This document shows, piece by piece, positions 49,380-63,511 of a DNA stretch of 64,000 nucleotides. The notes beneath the pieces are model-generated. The model saw only the letters and a list, made by a program, of their open reading frames with translations, did no database searches and had not been told where the DNA came from. Where the stretch lies: positions 1,888,494 through 1,952,493 of the forward strand of contig NZ_CP160388.1 in NCBI RefSeq assembly GCF_040732315.1. The letters run 5' to 3'. A program made the translations under genes and the position numbers. This DNA comes from Oryzisolibacter sp. LB2S (GTDB lineage Bacteria; Pseudomonadota; Gammaproteobacteria; Burkholderiales; Burkholderiaceae_C). How positions within the stretch are numbered: position 1 is the first letter of the stretch; each line of letters starts with the position of its first letter.

Positions 49380-49409
49380 CCGTCATCCCCGCGAACGCGG
49401 GGATGACGG
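49380..49409. repeat. REP-like perfect palindrome
   Basis: CCGTCATCCCCGCG-AA-CGCGGGGATGACGG, a 14 bp perfect stem. From memory, this CGTCATCCCCGCGAA type is a widespread intergenic repeat in Proteobacteria. It lies between two convergent genes and may act as a terminator. The rest of the 49313-49463 gap shows nothing else. Confidence 0.85.
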
Positions 49410-49463
49410 AGTCAATAGGTAACGCTGCTTGAGCCAAGAATCGCTTGATGCAGACGCAGGCGT

Positions 49464-50414
49464 TCAACCCATGAACTCGCGCAACTGCGGCAGGCTGGCC
49501 TGGGCCGCGCGGCGGCCCTCCTCGATGGCCTCCCTGGCGCGGTGAAAGTCGAGCTGGCCCAGGTGCGACAGGCGCGGCGCAATCACCACCTCGGGCGGGT
49601 CGCCGGCCATGCGGCTTCTGGTGATGCGCATTTGCATGATGTTGACGCTGGTCATCATCACGTCCAGCAGAGAGGGCGGCTTGAAGGCGGGCTTGCCTGG
49701 GGCGCTGGCCCAGAACTTCAGGCGCCTGGCCCAGTCGCCATTGCGCGCGGGCACATGCTCGGGCATGGGCGGCTCGGCTGCGCCCTCGCCCTCCTGCGCT
49801 CCCATGGCGCTCTCATGCATCACAGCCAGGGGATGCATGTGGCGCTGCACGATGTCGGCGTTCAGGTCGACGCCGATGACGATGTCCGCCCCCATGGCGC
49901 GCGCGAGCGACGTGGGCACGGGGTTGACCAGGCCGCCATCGACGAGCAGCCGCCCCCCCTCCTGCAACACGGGCGTGAACAGCCCCGGTAGCGCGATGGA
50001 GGCGCGCACGGCGTCGGCGATCGAGCCCTCGCGCAGCCAGACCTCGGCGCCCGAATGCAGGTCGGTGGCCACGGCGCCAAAGGGCAGCGGCGAGTCCTCG
50101 ATGTCGAAGTCCGCGAAGTTTCGGCGCCAGAAGGCGATCAGCTTCTCGCCCTTGAGCATGCCGCCCGCGAGGTTGAAGTCCATGAAGCCGAACACGTCGC
50201 GCAGACCCAGGCTTTGCACCCAGGTGGCAAAGCGCTCGAGCTCGCCCGCCGCATACACGGCGCCGACGAGCGCGCCAATGGACGAGCCGCACACCATGTC
50301 CAGCCGCACGCCCTCGTCGCGCAGCACCTGCAGCACACCGATATGCGCCCAGCCGCGCGCCGAGCCGCTGCCCAGCGCAAGGCCCACGACGGGGGTGCGA
50401 CGCGCGAGTGCCAT
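49464..50414 (-). CDS. Patatin-like phospholipase (RssA type)
   Basis: Serine esterase of 316 aa. The oxyanion GSGSARGWAHIGVL, the nucleophile elbow GSSIG (Ser45) and the catalytic Asp near residue 159 in DGGLVNPVP form the patatin dyad. No signal peptide is seen, so it acts in the cytosol or at the inner membrane face. The role of RssA-type proteins is unclear. Its start lies 3 bp from the ligA stop on the same strand, so it is the last gene of the smc-zipA-VOC-ligA run. Confidence 0.9.
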   Translation of the reverse strand: MALARRTPVVGLALGSGSARGWAHIGVLQVLRDEGVRLDMVCGSSIGALVGAVYAAGELERFATWVQSLGLRDVFGFMDFNLAGGMLKGEKLIAFWRRNFADFDIEDSPLPFGAVATDLHSGAEVWLREGSIADAVRASIALPGLFTPVLQEGGRLLVDGGLVNPVPTSLARAMGADIVIGVDLNADIVQRHMHPLAVMHESAMGAQEGEGAAEPPMPEHVPARNGDWARRLKFWASAPGKPAFKPPSLLDVMMTSVNIMQMRITRSRMAGDPPEVVIAPRLSHLGQLDFHRAREAIEEGRRAAQASLPQLREFMG

Positions 50415-50416
50415 GA

Positions 50417-52914
<2,498 letters not shown>

Positions 52915-52922
52915 GCAGGCTC

Positions 52923-54014
52923 CTAGCTGAACAGCCGTCGCGCCAGCACCGAGCCGGCCGACAGCTCGCGGCTGTCGAGCATGTCGTAGAGCTTTTCGAG
53001 GTCGGCGGCGATGGGCTCCATGGTCATGGCCGGCAGCGGCGTGCCGTTCTGGTCGCAGAGCACGCCGTCCATGGCCTCGCCGAGGGCTGCGGCCACCTCG
53101 CGCAGGCGCGCAAAGGGCTGCTCGCTGCGGTGCACCTGGGGAATGTCCAGGGTCAGCAGGATGTCGCGCACGGCGGACTGCTCAGGGTCGTCGGACATGG
53201 CGGCCTGGGCGTCGAAGGACAGGGTCAACAGCGGCGGCAGGCCCGCGCCGCCCGCGGGCAGCACCAGGCGCCCGGGCATGGCCCCTGGCACAAAGCCCGA
53301 GCGCGCGGCGTTCTGCTGCACGTAGCCGGGGCTCCAGGCCGCCTGGCGCGCGCGCAGCATGAAGCTGAGCTGCGCGTCATGGTCGCTGGCGAACTGGTCG
53401 AGCTCGCGTGCGCGCGCCACCTCGTGCAGCATCTCGGGGAAGTCGGGCGTGGCGTTGATGGCGTCGGCAAAGGCCTGGGCCTTCATGACGAACTCGGAGT
53501 ACTCGATCTCGTTGAGCGCGCCCACGCGGTTGGCAAGCTGCACGCCGGCCTGGAACTGCTGGTAGCGCTGGCCGGGCTGCGGAGCCTCCCACTGCTGGCG
53601 CACCTCGTTGAAGCCCTCGATGGCAAACGGCTTGCTGCCCGCGCGACGGGTGGACGGCATGGCCGCCAGGGCGGCGTCGCCCGAAACCAGCTGTTCGGCG
53701 GCTATCGGTGCGATCACGTCGATCAGCGGATCAAGCCCGCCGCGGCGTTCGGCCGGGGGTACGGGCATCTCCAGCGCGTCGGTCGGGTCCACCGCATGGC
53801 CTTCGAGGTGCGGCTCGGCCGCCGCCGCACCGGCCAGACCCGCGCCGTCGAACACGGGCTCCTGGCGCATGGCGGGTTCGGGCTGGGCGGCCTCGCCCGC
53901 GAGCGGGCTGGCGCGCTTGGGCGTGTTGCGCCGGGTGATCCAGCTGTTGTAGGCAATGACGACGATCAGCACGAGGCCGCCGGCGATGATGAGTCCAAGT
54001 TGAAAGTTGCTCAT
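52923..54014 (-). CDS. zipA: Cell division protein ZipA
   Basis: Anchors FtsZ to the membrane at the division site. The protein has 363 aa. One N-terminal helix (residues about 6-22, FQLGLIIAGGLVLIVVIA) is followed by a Pro/Glu-rich linker and a C-terminal ZipA domain from about residue 190, which binds the FtsZ tail. The linker and domain are typical of the longer betaproteobacterial form. It begins 12 bp after the smc stop and is followed by the VOC gene and ligA, so it is part of one transcript. Confidence 0.92.
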   Translation of the reverse strand: MSNFQLGLIIAGGLVLIVVIAYNSWITRRNTPKRASPLAGEAAQPEPAMRQEPVFDGAGLAGAAAAEPHLEGHAVDPTDALEMPVPPAERRGGLDPLIDVIAPIAAEQLVSGDAALAAMPSTRRAGSKPFAIEGFNEVRQQWEAPQPGQRYQQFQAGVQLANRVGALNEIEYSEFVMKAQAFADAINATPDFPEMLHEVARARELDQFASDHDAQLSFMLRARQAAWSPGYVQQNAARSGFVPGAMPGRLVLPAGGAGLPPLLTLSFDAQAAMSDDPEQSAVRDILLTLDIPQVHRSEQPFARLREVAAALGEAMDGVLCDQNGTPLPAMTMEPIAADLEKLYDMLDSRELSAGSVLARRLFS

Positions 54015-54025
54015 GATGAAATGCT

Positions 54026-57550
<3,525 letters not shown>

Positions 57551-57781
57551 GAATGACCTGTAACACCGCCCCGCCGGGATGCCCCGCGGTTCAAGGAAAC
57601 GAATGTTACCCGAGGCAGGTGGCGCGGCCGCGGCCATGACACATGAGCAAGCAGGCCGGTTGCGGTACACCAGCCGCCCGGTCCGTACAATCAGAATAAT
57701 GTGTCGTAATTTTTTACACTTCAATCATCCCGAGACTGCAAGACTCATCTAACCCGTTGATTTATATATACTGCGCGAGTC

Positions 57782-57798
57782 TGGCACAAATACTGCTT
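57782..57798 (+). promoter_or_regulatory. Sigma-54 promoter of the PEP-CTERM gene
   Basis: TGGCAC-N5-CTGCTT has the invariant GG (57783-57784) and GC (57795-57796) with exactly ten bases between, as a -24/-12 promoter requires, and the TGGCAC half is consensus. Transcription would start near 57808, about 42 bases before the gene. PEP-CTERM/exosortase genes of Betaproteobacteria are known to be linked to sigma-54 through the PrsK/PrsR pair, so the context fits well. The flank upstream (57755-57775) is A/T-rich. The remaining part of the gap 57551-57849 holds only promoter-like A/T-rich DNA near 57700 for smc. Confidence 0.75.
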
Positions 57799-57849
57799 AC
57801 ATCTGTAGCGCAAACAATCAATCAACCGATCACCCCTGAGGGAGGCCCA

Positions 57850-58518
57850 GTGAAATTCAACAAGGCACTTAGAACCATCGCCCTTTGCTGCGGACTGGTG
57901 GGATTTGGCAGCAGCCACGCCGCAGTCATGCTGTTTGACAGCGTGAGCGACAAGGGCTCGATCCAGTATTCGGCGAGCATTGGTGGTGGCGTCTCGTTGT
58001 CGGCACTGGTGGAGTTCACACTCAACTCCCTGACGTCCTCGCAAGCGGTATTTGGTGTGAAGGTTTCGAACAATTCCTCAGGCCTGGGCAGCAACCGACT
58101 GATGTCGCTCGCGATCGATGTCGTGACCCCGAAGCTGAAGTCCGCCTCCGCCAACAGTGGGTGGGATGCTTCTCTCAACTCCACACTCCCGGGATTCGGG
58201 AAGGTCGATCTCTGCGTTTGGGACGGGAGCAACTGCTCGGGCGGGGGCTTTTTTGGCGGCGTGGGTGAAGGAGCGTCCGAATCCTTTAATCTGACCCTCA
58301 AGACCAATGGGAACTTCCTCACGGACGGGATTTCGTTTGCCAGCCCTTATGCCGCGAGATTCCAAGGCGTTGGCTTTTGGGGCGATTCCGCGTCCATTGC
58401 CGGGACCATTGTGACTGCCCCGGGTGGCGGCACGTCTCAGGTTCCCGAGCCCGCCTCGCTCGCACTCATGGGTCTGGGCCTGCTGGGCGCAGTCGTCGCC
58501 CGCCGCCGCAGCGCCTGA
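57850..58518 (+). CDS. PEP-CTERM sorting-signal protein (exosortase substrate)
   Basis: Secreted protein of 222 aa. A signal peptide (about residues 1-25, ending SHA) is followed by a Ser/Gly/Asn-rich mature part with a central Cys pair (CVWDGSNC) and no recognised enzyme domain. The C-terminus is the PEP-CTERM signal: VPEPASLALMGLGLLGAVV then RRR, that is PEP, a hydrophobic helix and a basic tail. Exosortase EpsH/XrtA would remove this tail, usually in exopolysaccharide-producing cells; none is in this window. The start is GTG with GGGAGG upstream. Base composition is lower in GC than its neighbours, hinting at a different history. Confidence 0.9.
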   Translation: MKFNKALRTIALCCGLVGFGSSHAAVMLFDSVSDKGSIQYSASIGGGVSLSALVEFTLNSLTSSQAVFGVKVSNNSSGLGSNRLMSLAIDVVTPKLKSASANSGWDASLNSTLPGFGKVDLCVWDGSNCSGGGFFGGVGEGASESFNLTLKTNGNFLTDGISFASPYAARFQGVGFWGDSASIAGTIVTAPGGGTSQVPEPASLALMGLGLLGAVVARRRSA

Positions 58519-58567
58519 TCGCCGCATCCAGCCCCGTCCACCCTGGACCGGCTCACCCCTCAACAAG

Positions 58568-58591
58568 AAGGCGCTCCATGAGCGCCTTTTT
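58568..58591 (+). terminator. Intrinsic terminator of the PEP-CTERM gene
   Basis: AAGGCGCTC-CAT-GAGCGCCTT followed by TTT; it lies 50 bp after the stop and just before the convergent exporter gene. Confidence 0.88.
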
Positions 58592-58613
58592 CATGCCCGC
58601 CAGTCGGCGCGGG

Positions 58614-60011
58614 TTAGGAATCGCCCGGATCCGGTGACTCATGGGCCGGCAGTTGCAGGAAGAGCGCCGTTGCCGCCAGCGTCAGCAGACCCATGCAGAC
58701 AAAGGTCGCACGAAACGCGTTGAGCGCCTGCTGCGCGGGGCCAAAGTAGCCTTCAAAGCTGGACAGCACCGCCCCGGCCGCGGCCACGCCCATGCCCAGA
58801 GCCAGCATTTGCACCATGGACAGCAGACTGTTGCCGCTGCTTGCCTGCGATATGTCCAGATCCTTGAGGGTGACCGTGTTCATGGCGGAGAACTGCATGG
58901 AATTGGCGGCGCCGAACAGCGTGAGCTGAACGATCAGGAGGTAAGGCGACAGAGCGGGCGAGAGCACGCCGAGACTGGCAATCAGGAGGGCAAGCGTACA
59001 GGTATTGCTCACCAACACGCGGCGAAAACCCCAGCGTCGCACGAGGCGGGTGACCAACGGCTTGGCCACCATGCTGCCCAGCACCGTGGGCAGCATCATC
59101 ATGCCGGCCTGCATGGGCGTGTAGTCCAGACTGACCTGCAACACCAGCGGAATCATGAACGGCATGCAGGAACTGCCCAGACGCGAGAACAGATTGCCCA
59201 GCAGGCCCACGCGCAGGGTGCGCACCTGGAACAGGCCGGGCACGAACAGCGGATTCGCGCTGCGTGACGCATGGAGCCAGTACGCGGCCAGACTGGCGAC
59301 GCCAAACACCAGCATCACCAGCGCGGACGCGCCGCGAAAGCCGCCACCGGCCATGCCCTCGACCGCCAGGGACACGGCCGCCATGCCAAAGGCCAGAAGA
59401 CCATAGCCAGCCACATCGAGACGGCGGGCGATCAGTTCCTCCGTCATCGGCATGAAACGCCGCGCCATGACGAGGCCCAGCAGGCCCACGGGCACATTCA
59501 CCCAGAAGATCCAGTGCCAGGATGCGTATTCCACCATCCAGCCGCCCAGCGTGGGGCCGATCAAGGGACCGAGCAATCCGGGAATGGCGACCAGACTCAT
59601 GGCGTGGATGAACTCCTCACGCGGGAAGGCGCGCAATACCGCCAGACGCCCCACCGGCAGCAGCAAGGCACCGCCCAGGCCCTGCACCACCCGCGCCCCG
59701 ACCAGCATGGACAGGCTGGGCGCCAGCGCACACAGCACCGAACCCGCGACGAACAGGGCAATGGCCGACATGAACACGCGCCGCGTGCCAAAGCGGTCTG
59801 CGAGCCAGCCCGACGCGGGAATCAGCACCGCCATGGCCAGCGAATAGGCCACGATCACCGAATGCATCCGCAACGGACTCTCGTCGAGGTCATGCGCCAT
59901 GGCTGGCAAGGCCGTGTTGACAATGGTGGCGTCCAGCGTCTGCATGAAGAAACCCAGCGCCACCAGCCACAGCAGCGCGCGACGGGAGGCCGAGGTGTTA
60001 GAGATGGACAT
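58614..60011 (-). CDS. mdtD: DHA2-type MFS multidrug exporter (MdtD-like)
   Basis: Inner membrane drug:proton antiporter of 465 aa with about 14 predicted helices. The DHA2 signatures are present: LDATIVNTALPAMAHDL in helix 1, GWLADRFGTRRVF between helices 2 and 3, and GPTLGGWMVEYASWHWIFWVN (in part) in helix 5. The substrate is unknown; E. coli MdtD belongs to this group. The ATG giving MSISNTSASRR is chosen; an upstream in-frame start adds 30 residues unlike the family. It diverges from the NlpC/P60 gene. Confidence 0.9.
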   Translation of the reverse strand: MSISNTSASRRALLWLVALGFFMQTLDATIVNTALPAMAHDLDESPLRMHSVIVAYSLAMAVLIPASGWLADRFGTRRVFMSAIALFVAGSVLCALAPSLSMLVGARVVQGLGGALLLPVGRLAVLRAFPREEFIHAMSLVAIPGLLGPLIGPTLGGWMVEYASWHWIFWVNVPVGLLGLVMARRFMPMTEELIARRLDVAGYGLLAFGMAAVSLAVEGMAGGGFRGASALVMLVFGVASLAAYWLHASRSANPLFVPGLFQVRTLRVGLLGNLFSRLGSSCMPFMIPLVLQVSLDYTPMQAGMMMLPTVLGSMVAKPLVTRLVRRWGFRRVLVSNTCTLALLIASLGVLSPALSPYLLIVQLTLFGAANSMQFSAMNTVTLKDLDISQASSGNSLLSMVQMLALGMGVAAAGAVLSSFEGYFGPAQQALNAFRATFVCMGLLTLAATALFLQLPAHESPDPGDS

Positions 60012-60113
60012 CACCAATAGCAAGGACGTGCGAACGAGCCGCGAGTGTGCCATCGGCATCCGCAAGGCGTGAAAGCGCGCCGGCCATTGGCGAATGCTCA
60101 TTAATCACTATTC

Positions 60114-60128
60114 TGTGACGAAATCACA
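60114..60128. promoter_or_regulatory. Dyad TGTGA-N5-TCACA between the exporter and NlpC/P60 genes
   Basis: The half-sites are those of CRP/FNR-like regulators, but the spacer is 5 rather than the usual 6 bp. The 184 bp divergent region is A/T-rich and also holds an AATGA/TCATT dyad (about 60151-60171) near the NlpC start. Function unproven. Confidence 0.35.
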
Positions 60129-60195
60129 TTCAAAACACACTTTGATACATAATGATGGGATGTGAGTCATTAATAACGTGTTACCCTCCGACGCT

Positions 60196-60747
60196 ATGTT
60201 TCGTCGTCTTTTCGTTTTGTTACTTCTTTGCGGGAATGCTTACGCATCTCCCGCCGACGACATGGAACGCATGCTGGCCGAACGAGGCCTGATCGCGCAT
60301 TTGCAGGATATGCGCCATGACGTTGCCGACCGCACCTCGGATTTGGTTTCCACCGCCATGGGCTTCATTGGCGTACCCTATCGTCGCGGCGGCAACAGCG
60401 CGGAAACCGGATTCGACTGCAGCGGCTTTGTGCGAGCCATCTACGAGCAGGCCAAGGGATTGGCCCTGCCGCGCCGTGCGATCGAACAGGCCCAGGCCAC
60501 CGAAGTCATCGACAAGAAGGACCTGCAGCCCGGCGATCTGGTGTTCTTCAACACCATGCGCCGTGCCTTCAGTCATGTGGGCATCTACCTGGGCGATGGC
60601 AAGTTCATCCACGCTCCGCGTACCGGCGCTCATGTGCGCATCGAAGACATGGGCGGCTCGTACTGGGCCAAGCGCTTCAACGGCGCACGCCGCGTGGAGC
60701 AAGGCCAAGACGACATGCCGACGATCGCGGCGACGGCGAATCCCTGA
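60196..60747 (+). CDS. Secreted NlpC/P60 family peptidoglycan hydrolase
   Basis: Endopeptidase of 183 aa that cleaves stem peptides in the cell wall. A signal peptide (residues 1-17, ending AYA) leads to a short helical region and the NlpC/P60 domain (about 52-165). The catalytic Cys75 is in DCSGFVRAIYEQ, His127 in SHVGIYLGDG and the third residue His139 in FIHAPRTG. A GTG six codons upstream is an alternative but the ATG begins the signal peptide properly. It resembles the Spr/MepS type. No partner is adjacent. Confidence 0.92.
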   Translation: MFRRLFVLLLLCGNAYASPADDMERMLAERGLIAHLQDMRHDVADRTSDLVSTAMGFIGVPYRRGGNSAETGFDCSGFVRAIYEQAKGLALPRRAIEQAQATEVIDKKDLQPGDLVFFNTMRRAFSHVGIYLGDGKFIHAPRTGAHVRIEDMGGSYWAKRFNGARRVEQGQDDMPTIAATANP

Positions 60748-60902
60748 GCGCCGCCACGCACACCACCCCACATCGGCCGCCTTGTTGCGGCCGTTTTTGC
60801 GTTCGCCGCCACCTGCACATTGTTCACAATGCACGCGGAGCAGCGCCTGCCGTCGCCTGCTGCACAATCACAAACTCCACTGACTTGTTGGAGGACCTCC
60901 GC

Positions 60903-61151
60903 ATGAGCATCCTTGGCACCATCGTGATCGGATTCGTGATCGGACTGCTGGCCCGCGCCATCAAACCAGGCGACGACAAGCTCGGCTGGATCATGACCAC
61001 GCTGCTCGGCATAGCGGGATCCTTCATCGCCACCTATGTGGGCATCGCCATGGATTGGTACCGCGCGGGTGATACCGCCGGCTGGATCGCATCGGTCATC
61101 GGCGCCATCGTGCTGCTGGTGCTCTGGGGCATGTTGCGGCGCAAGGCATGA
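60903..61151 (+). CDS. GlsB/YeaQ/YmgE family stress-response membrane protein
   Basis: Small membrane protein of 82 aa with three hydrophobic segments (about residues 3-20, 32-52, 62-78). The GFVIGLLARAIKPG and GWIMTTLLGIAGSFIATY (in part) segments are diagnostic of the transglycosylase-associated family, whose members respond to stress; the name does not imply enzyme activity. GGAGG lies eight bases upstream. Its stop overlaps the start of the EVE gene by 4 bp. Confidence 0.9.
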   Translation: MSILGTIVIGFVIGLLARAIKPGDDKLGWIMTTLLGIAGSFIATYVGIAMDWYRAGDTAGWIASVIGAIVLLVLWGMLRRKA

Positions 61152-61639
61152 CGGTGTCCGAACGACCGGCTCGCTACTGGCTGATGAAGTCCGAGCCCGA
61201 GGAATGCTCGATCGACGATGCATTGGCAGCACCGAACGCCACGGTGGCCTGGACCGGCGTGCGCAATTACCAGGCGCGCAACTTCATGCGCGACGAGATG
61301 CGCGTGGGCGACGGCGTGCTGTTCTACCACTCGAGCTGCGCCCAGCCCGGCATCGCCGGCATTGCACGCGTGGCCTCGGGCGTGCGGGCGGATCCGACGC
61401 AGTTCGACCCCGCATCGCCCTACCACGATCCCAAGGCCAATCCCGACAAGCCGCGCTGGCTGCTGCTGGACGTGCAGGCCATCCGCAAGACGCGTCTGGT
61501 CGGCCTCTCTGAGCTGCGCGCGCATCCGGCCCTGGCCGCCATGCGCGTGCTGCAGCGTGGCAACCGCCTGTCGATCACCCCCGTCGAACCCCAGGAATGG
61601 GACTGCGTGCTGCGTGATTGTCTGGGCATGAAGCTATGA
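61148..61639 (+). CDS. EVE domain protein (THYN1-like)
   Basis: PUA-like fold protein of 163 aa. YWLMKSEPEECSIDDA at the start, VAWTGVRNYQARNFMRDEM (in part) and GDGVLFYHSSC are the EVE signature, and YHDPKA with KPRWLLLDV follows. EVE domains bind modified bases in DNA or RNA; the human relative THYN1 is the prototype. It starts in a 4 bp overlap with the GlsB-type gene. Its stop is at the edge of palindromic repeat copy 11. Confidence 0.92.
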   Translation: MTVSERPARYWLMKSEPEECSIDDALAAPNATVAWTGVRNYQARNFMRDEMRVGDGVLFYHSSCAQPGIAGIARVASGVRADPTQFDPASPYHDPKANPDKPRWLLLDVQAIRKTRLVGLSELRAHPALAAMRVLQRGNRLSITPVEPQEWDCVLRDCLGMKL

Positions 61640-61694
61640 ACAATATAGCTGCTGACGCTTGACCACCAAGGGTCAAGGCCGGTTTTCACTTAAC
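61637..61694. repeat. Palindromic repeat, copy 11, after the EVE gene
   Basis: Core ATAGCTGCTGACGCTTGACC, then ACCAAGGGTCAAGGCCGG. The left arm fits the family well, and the stem has re-paired as CTTGACC/GGTCAAG. It lies between convergent genes. Confidence 0.75.
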
Positions 61695-61719
61695 TCCTGC
61701 GCCCCGCGCATGGCGGCTC

Positions 61720-62664
61720 TCAGGCCCGGAACACCAGCACCTTGAGCGCTCTTTCATCATCCACATCGGCAAACACCGCCGGATTGGGCACCCGCCCCGC
61801 AAAGACCAGCGAAGGCGCCTGTGCCTGCACCTGGCCGCGCAAGAAGGCCGTGTCCAGTTCGGGCGCGTTCAGGCACAGCAGCGCGTGGCCCCCTGGCGCC
61901 AGCAGATCGGGCAGGCGGCGCAGCACCCGCGCATAGTCCTTGGTGGCGACAAAGCTGCCCTTCTGGTAGCTCGGCGGGTCGGCAATCACCAGGTCGTACG
62001 GCCCGCCGCGTGTGATCTTGCCCCAGGAGGCGAAGATGTCGTGCGCCAGAAAGCTCGCGCCCGACTCCAGGCCGTTGAGCCGGTGGTTCTGCTGCCCCGT
62101 GGCGATGGCGCCGCGCCCCATGTCCACATTGACCACCTGTGCCGCCCCGCCCCGCAGCGCCGCCACCGAGAACGCGCAGGTGTAGGCAAACAGGTTCAGC
62201 ACCCGGGCGCCCCGCCCTTCGCGCAACCGAAAGGCCGCGGCGAACTCGCGCACCCAGCGCCGGCCTTCGGCCATGTCCAGAAACAGGCCATGGTTCTGCC
62301 CCTTGAGCACATGTACGCGAAAGCGTGCGCCATCCTCGGTGACGACATGCGGATCGGGCACCTGCCCCGCCATCAGGCGCGTGTCGCTGCGACCCTCCAG
62401 GCGCAGCGCCTCGCCGCGGTGCTGGAATACCCAGTTGAGCGGCTCACCCGGCGCGATCTGCTTCCAGCGCACCGTCAGCGCCGCATCGACCGCCGCCAAC
62501 TGCGCCTCATCTGCAGGCGCAAAGCTGGTCAGCACGAACACGGGTGGGTAGACGTCCAGCGTCCACTGCTCGCAACCGGGAAAGCGCCCGCCCCGGCCGT
62601 GGAAGATGCGACAGGCATCCACGGGTGCGGGCATGGCGGCAATGGCGTCCAGCAGGGCCTGCAT
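61720..62664 (-). CDS. Class I SAM-dependent methyltransferase (RlmI/RlmK-like)
   Basis: Protein of 314 aa. The C-terminal Rossmann fold has VLNLFAYTCAFSVAALRGGA for SAM (quoted to ALRGG), VNVDMGRGAI and DLVIADPPSYQKGSF, the last being the NPPY-type active loop of 23S rRNA m5C/m2G methyltransferases. Unlike E. coli RlmI it lacks the N-terminal PUA domain. rRNA is a likely substrate but not proven. An upstream in-frame start is possible; neither start has a good ribosome-binding site. Confidence 0.85.
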   Translation of the reverse strand: MQALLDAIAAMPAPVDACRIFHGRGGRFPGCEQWTLDVYPPVFVLTSFAPADEAQLAAVDAALTVRWKQIAPGEPLNWVFQHRGEALRLEGRSDTRLMAGQVPDPHVVTEDGARFRVHVLKGQNHGLFLDMAEGRRWVREFAAAFRLREGRGARVLNLFAYTCAFSVAALRGGAAQVVNVDMGRGAIATGQQNHRLNGLESGASFLAHDIFASWGKITRGGPYDLVIADPPSYQKGSFVATKDYARVLRRLPDLLAPGGHALLCLNAPELDTAFLRGQVQAQAPSLVFAGRVPNPAVFADVDDERALKVLVFRA

Positions 62665-62769
62665 GCTCAATCGACCGAGGCGTGGGACTGACTGACGGAG
62701 CAATCCCCGGCGGCCGCAGCAAAACCGGTCATGACACCGGTCGACGCACAGGGGGCAAGGGCACCACCA

Positions 62770-63048
62770 TCAGACATCACCCGCGGGCGGGCCGTCCGTG
62801 TCGATGGCCAGCGCCCTGAGCATGTTGCGTACTTCTTCATCGCTCGTATTTTCCATGAGCAGTGCATGCGTCCGAGCGACAAAGTCCTCGGTGGCCCACC
62901 CCTTTGCACAGGCCCTCAATGCCAGGCGCAGGTCTTCAATCAGCGCCCAATGCACATCGGTCATGCCACGCCCGCCGCCGGCGCGCACCCAGCCGTCGAT
63001 ATCCCCGCCGAAAGCCAGGTAGACGTTGACATGGTGGGCACTCAGCAT
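62770..63048 (-). CDS. Small unknown protein, 92 aa
   Basis: I do not recognise this protein. It is soluble and helical-looking (VHWALIEDLRLALRACAKGW, then TEDFVARTHALLMENTSDEE in part) with one Cys. A GGGGTGA site lies just upstream of the first ATG; a second start at MTDVHW is possible. It sits between the methyltransferase and ABM genes on the same strand. The 105 bp gap towards the methyltransferase contains an ACCGGT-N6-ACCGGT dyad. Confidence 0.6.
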   Translation of the reverse strand: MLSAHHVNVYLAFGGDIDGWVRAGGGRGMTDVHWALIEDLRLALRACAKGWATEDFVARTHALLMENTSDEEVRNMLRALAIDTDGPPAGDV

Positions 63049-63111
63049 GGATCACCCCGTGGAACTCCCGTTCCAGCCCTTCTCAGACCATAGTCCTGCG
63101 ACACGCCCTCA

Positions 63112-63414
63112 TCACGTCACGGCAGACACATCAATGGCCTTGACCGAGGCCACGAGCTGTGCCGCGAAGAATTCACGCGTGTGGGGCTGCGCCATGTGGA
63201 ACGCCAGCGCCGCCTCGTCGACGAAATGCTCCAGCAGCACGAAGGACTCCTGGTCGGAAAGCGCCCGAAAGAAGGCGAATTCGACGCACCCGACCTCGCG
63301 CCGGGTCGCCGTCTCCAGCACCATCAACGCTTGATGCAGCCGATCAGCGAGCCCGGGTTGGGCCTTGATGCGCACCAGTTTGCAGACGGGCGTGGACATG
63401 GGCTGATGGGACAT
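63112..63414 (-). CDS. Antibiotic biosynthesis monooxygenase (ABM) domain protein
   Basis: Small ferredoxin-like dimer of 100 aa, of the YgiN/LsrG kind. The VRIKAQPGLADRLHQAL start, REVGCVEFAFFRALSDQESFVLLEHFVDEAALAFHMAQPH (seen as GCVEFAFF and FVLLEHFVDEAALAFH) and the last FFAAQL helix are family marks. The substrate, often a quinone or reactive aldehyde, is unknown. AAAGG lies five bases before the ATG chosen. Confidence 0.88.
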   Translation of the reverse strand: MSHQPMSTPVCKLVRIKAQPGLADRLHQALMVLETATRREVGCVEFAFFRALSDQESFVLLEHFVDEAALAFHMAQPHTREFFAAQLVASVKAIDVSAVT

Positions 63415-63456
63415 GGCGACCTTTCACGGGTCAAGGCAAACCCAGGGGGTTATTGC

Positions 63457-63493
63457 AAAAAAGGCCGCGCAGCCCTTTCAGCACTGCGCGGCC
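63457..63493 (-). terminator. Intrinsic terminator of lpdA
   Basis: On the minus strand GGCCGCGCAG...CTGCGCGGCC is followed by six T. It lies just past the lpdA stop. Confidence 0.88.
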
Positions 63494-63511
63494 AGCTACA
63501 GTAAATGTAGT

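Noticed and set aside
62665..62769. Dyad ACCGGT-N6-ACCGGT as terminator.
   Set aside because: It has no T-run and a short stem, so nothing definite can be claimed.
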